Made by a program: the position numbers and the translations under genes. The notes beneath the pieces were generated by a model that was given only the letters and a program-made list of their open reading frames with translations, ran no database searches and had not been told where the DNA came from. From contig JAQCBT010000004.1 in the NCBI GenBank assembly GCA_027621405.1, forward strand, positions 1 through 64,000: DNA of 64,000 nucleotides. Reading direction: 5' to 3'. The stretch's first letter is position 1. Every line of letters begins with the position of its first letter. Source of the DNA: Pseudomonadota bacterium (GTDB lineage: Bacteria; Pseudomonadota; Gammaproteobacteria; Pseudomonadales; Pseudohongiellaceae). Shown here one piece after another: positions 62,234 to 64,000 of this stretch.

Positions 62234-63175
62234 TCAGATAGTGAGTGGCGCGTCGAAACGAATCTGGTACCCCACCTTGTCGGCGGAAAAACCGGCGGAC
62301 CTGTAGAAGGCCGAGGTCGCCTCGGTGCGTTGCTGGGTCATGAGCGCCAGCTTGTAGCAGTCCTTGCTGATTGCCGAGCGGCTTGCCATGAGCAACAGGT
62401 ATCTGCCGATGCCGTGATTGCGCTCGCTCTCGGTGACAATGATGTTCCCCACCATGCCATAGGGCCTTCCTGACCAACTCAGGTTTGCACACACATTGAG
62501 TGTGCAGGTGCCGAGCAAGCGGGTGCCACGAAAGGCACCGAACACGACACCACCTGCGCTGATAATCTTGCTGTAGATACTGCGGATGTCGTTCTCACTG
62601 AGCTTGCGCACCTCGGCCAGCTGGAACTCGGCAATCAGTCCCATGACCTGGCGCAGGTCATCAACATGCACGGGTTTCACCTCGATGCCGAGGGAGCGCT
62701 TCATCAGGATCACGTTGGGATAGTTTTCCTGCAGATCCGCCAGTCTCTGCCTGAGGAAAGCTGGCGCAGTGAGACCACCGATCTTCTGCATGCCCAGTCG
62801 GACCCCCAGCTGTTCCTGCTCCTGGAAGCACACGCTATAGGCTTCCGCGAGCCCCAGCTCCGCGTCCACTGCCGAAAGCAAGGCTCTGGCGATGCCTCGA
62901 TGTCGGCAGGCCTCTTTCACATAGAGACTGCGTACCACCAGTACCGGGTCTTCGAATGCGAGATTGATGGCAGCGACGATCTGGTCATCCAGTTCGGCGA
63001 CAAAGTATTGGTCATTGCGTGAATTGCCGAAGGCCTTTCCCCATTCGGCGTAAAGCTCCCTGATTGGATCGAGATCGCGATCATCGGCAATCCGCACCCG
63101 GATAGCAGGTGTACTCATCGGCTCATGGTCAGCACTGTGAGGTACTGCCTGTTCATTCCGCGCTTCATCAGTCAT
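62234..63175 (-). CDS. Tandem GNAT-domain acetyltransferase
   Basis: This 313-residue protein has two GNAT modules. The first (about 25-150) has VVRSLYVKEACRHRGIARAL as its acetyl-CoA loop. The second (about 165-310) has GMVGNIIVTESERNHGIGRYLL. Tandem GNAT proteins acetylate small amines or act with one inactive half; the substrate is unknown. ATG63175 has a GGGAG upstream, and an internal ATG63118 is possible. Confidence 0.88.
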   Translation of the reverse strand: MTDEARNEQAVPHSADHEPMSTPAIRVRIADDRDLDPIRELYAEWGKAFGNSRNDQYFVAELDDQIVAAINLAFEDPVLVVRSLYVKEACRHRGIARALLSAVDAELGLAEAYSVCFQEQEQLGVRLGMQKIGGLTAPAFLRQRLADLQENYPNVILMKRSLGIEVKPVHVDDLRQVMGLIAEFQLAEVRKLSENDIRSIYSKIISAGGVVFGAFRGTRLLGTCTLNVCANLSWSGRPYGMVGNIIVTESERNHGIGRYLLLMASRSAISKDCYKLALMTQQRTEATSAFYRSAGFSADKVGYQIRFDAPLTI

Positions 63176-63581
63176 TGCTCTGCATGCTCCCTTTCCCTCC
63201 CCCTGGTTGGCCGGAGCCCCCAGTATTTAAGCATCTTCCGCATTCAGCGCCTGTTCTGGTGCCAGGCTTTCACTGAAAAAGTACTGCCAAGTCTGCGGAT
63301 GCGATCTGTGTAAGTTAAGTCCGGACTTCTCCAGATAATGTCCAGAGCCTTGATCCGGACTTCATCGACAACTGCCTCGCCATCACACTGCCAATTCGCT
63401 ACGACAGGCTTGAACCAGATCGGCTCGGCAGGCTGCCCTGTGGTCGGATATCTGCGCCGTCACTGCGCCCATTATTTCTTGTCAGTTTGTAAGAGCCGCG
63501 AGGAATTTCGCGGGGTTGCGAGTAAAATGCTTCCCCTTCGAATGAACGCAATTTGGTGCATTCCCGAACCTGGATTAATTC
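63176..63581. other. Divergent intergenic region
   Basis: This region separates the GNAT gene and the TonB receptor gene. It contains a repeated GTCCGGACTT / ATCCGGACTT near 63320-63362 that could be a regulator site. No gene or RNA feature was recognised; promoters for both neighbours are expected here. Confidence 0.5.
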
Positions 63582-64000
63582 ATGACCCTGTTTGCTTATT
63601 TTTCGAGCTCATTGCAGCCCGGATCACGCCTTTCCTATGCTCAGCGCGCCATGGTGGCAGTACTGTGTGTCATGCCGTTTACAGCCCTCGCGCAGGACAC
63701 CGCGGACGATGGCTCAACCGTGATCTATCCTGCGGAATACTTCACCGAGTGGCAACCCATCACTGCCCAGGACATGCTGGCCCGGATACCGGGGCAGGAC
63801 GCCAGCGGACCCGGCCGTGGTGGTGGTGGCCCGCCGGGCGGATTTACCGGTAATCCTACCCGCGGTGGACGAGGTCTGGGTGCAGGCAGCAGCGGCACCG
63901 AGATCATGATTAATGGCAAGCGCACTGCCGGCAAGAACCAGTCTGCCAGCAGCCTGCTGGGCCGGATCGCCGCCTCGCAGGTGCAGGAGATCCAGATTAT
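63582..64000 (+). CDS. TonB-dependent receptor, N-terminal part (continues past window)
   Basis: From ATG63582 the product has a signal peptide (MVAVLCVMPFTALAQ) and then a plug-domain start: AQDMLARIPGQDASG, a Gly-rich loop (GRGGGGPPGG) and EIMINGKRTAGKNQSASSLLGRIAASQVQEIQI, which is the classic plug motif (IxINGKR...LxRIxAxxVxxIEI). It would bind an iron chelator or other nutrient at the outer membrane. It runs 139 codons without a stop to the window end; only the plug region is visible. Confidence 0.9.
   Translation, partial: MTLFAYFSSSLQPGSRLSYAQRAMVAVLCVMPFTALAQDTADDGSTVIYPAEYFTEWQPITAQDMLARIPGQDASGPGRGGGGPPGGFTGNPTRGGRGLGAGSSGTEIMINGKRTAGKNQSASSLLGRIAASQVQEIQI

Noticed and set aside
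1..64000. tRNA or rRNA genes
   Set aside because: I looked through all gaps larger than about 100 bp and saw no cloverleaf or rRNA-like stretch; a covariance search would settle it.

Overview
This looks like 64 kb of chromosome from an aerobic Gram-negative gammaproteobacterium, probably marine or aquatic. The evidence is the gene content: a TonB-dependent receptor, TorF-type and OmpW-like barrels, a MoxR/DUF58/TgpA operon, a sigma-54/NtrC-type promoter, a DmdC-like acyl-CoA dehydrogenase, a sodium/solute symporter, SulP plus beta-carbonic anhydrase, and several PQQ dehydrogenases. Genus cannot be fixed from this. I saw no rRNA, tRNA or CRISPR array.

Layout. 1-3.9 kb: a REP-associated tyrosine transposase (RAYT) running off the left edge, then tldD and pmbA/tldE. 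3.9-9.1 kb: an AT-richer island on the minus strand holding NUDIX, SprT-like protease, a 1185-residue HIT-PLD-helicase-DUF3427 fusion and a small unknown protein. It resembles a defence or nucleic-acid-processing operon. 9.1-11.9 kb: a broken amidohydrolase, a membrane LytTR regulator and an outer-membrane barrel. 12.1-12.6 kb: a double-glycine-leader peptide with a small membrane protein, a possible bacteriocin/immunity pair. 12.8-24.1 kb: mixed small operons (PAS, YchJ, hendecad coiled coil, SOUL, MaoC, LLM flavin enzyme, GGDEF protein, CaiB-type CoA-transferase, flavin reductase). 24.1-27.8 kb: an OxyR-like LysR regulator divergent from carbonic anhydrase and SulP. 28.3-29.5 kb: TorF porin behind a sigma-54 promoter and an NtrC-like site. 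29.5-35.9 kb: minus-strand metabolic genes ending in a symporter/Gfo-Idh/aldo-keto/TauD operon. 36.3-42.6 kb: three PQQ dehydrogenases, a small protein and a cytochrome c. 42.7-47.0 kb: MoxR/DUF58/transglutaminase. 47.1-54.8 kb: acyl-CoA dehydrogenase, a tiny Lys/Ala/Pro-rich peptide, MFS, cupin and an ABC-2 type transporter. 55-60.6 kb: an exported enzyme cluster with two Tat-signal PLP aminotransferases, an exported metallo-beta-lactamase-fold enzyme, a secreted unknown and a cupin. 60.9-64 kb: TPR/TonB-C-like protein, double GNAT and the start of a TonB-dependent receptor.

Across the window at least seven copies of one palindromic repeat (core AAATAGGGACAG...CTGTCCCTATTT) recur. They sit at stop codons, between operon genes, inside the 5' part of tldD, inside the broken amidohydrolase, and nested in a second long inverted repeat. 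The RAYT at the left edge, with its nearest copy about 120 bp upstream, is the likely mobilising enzyme.
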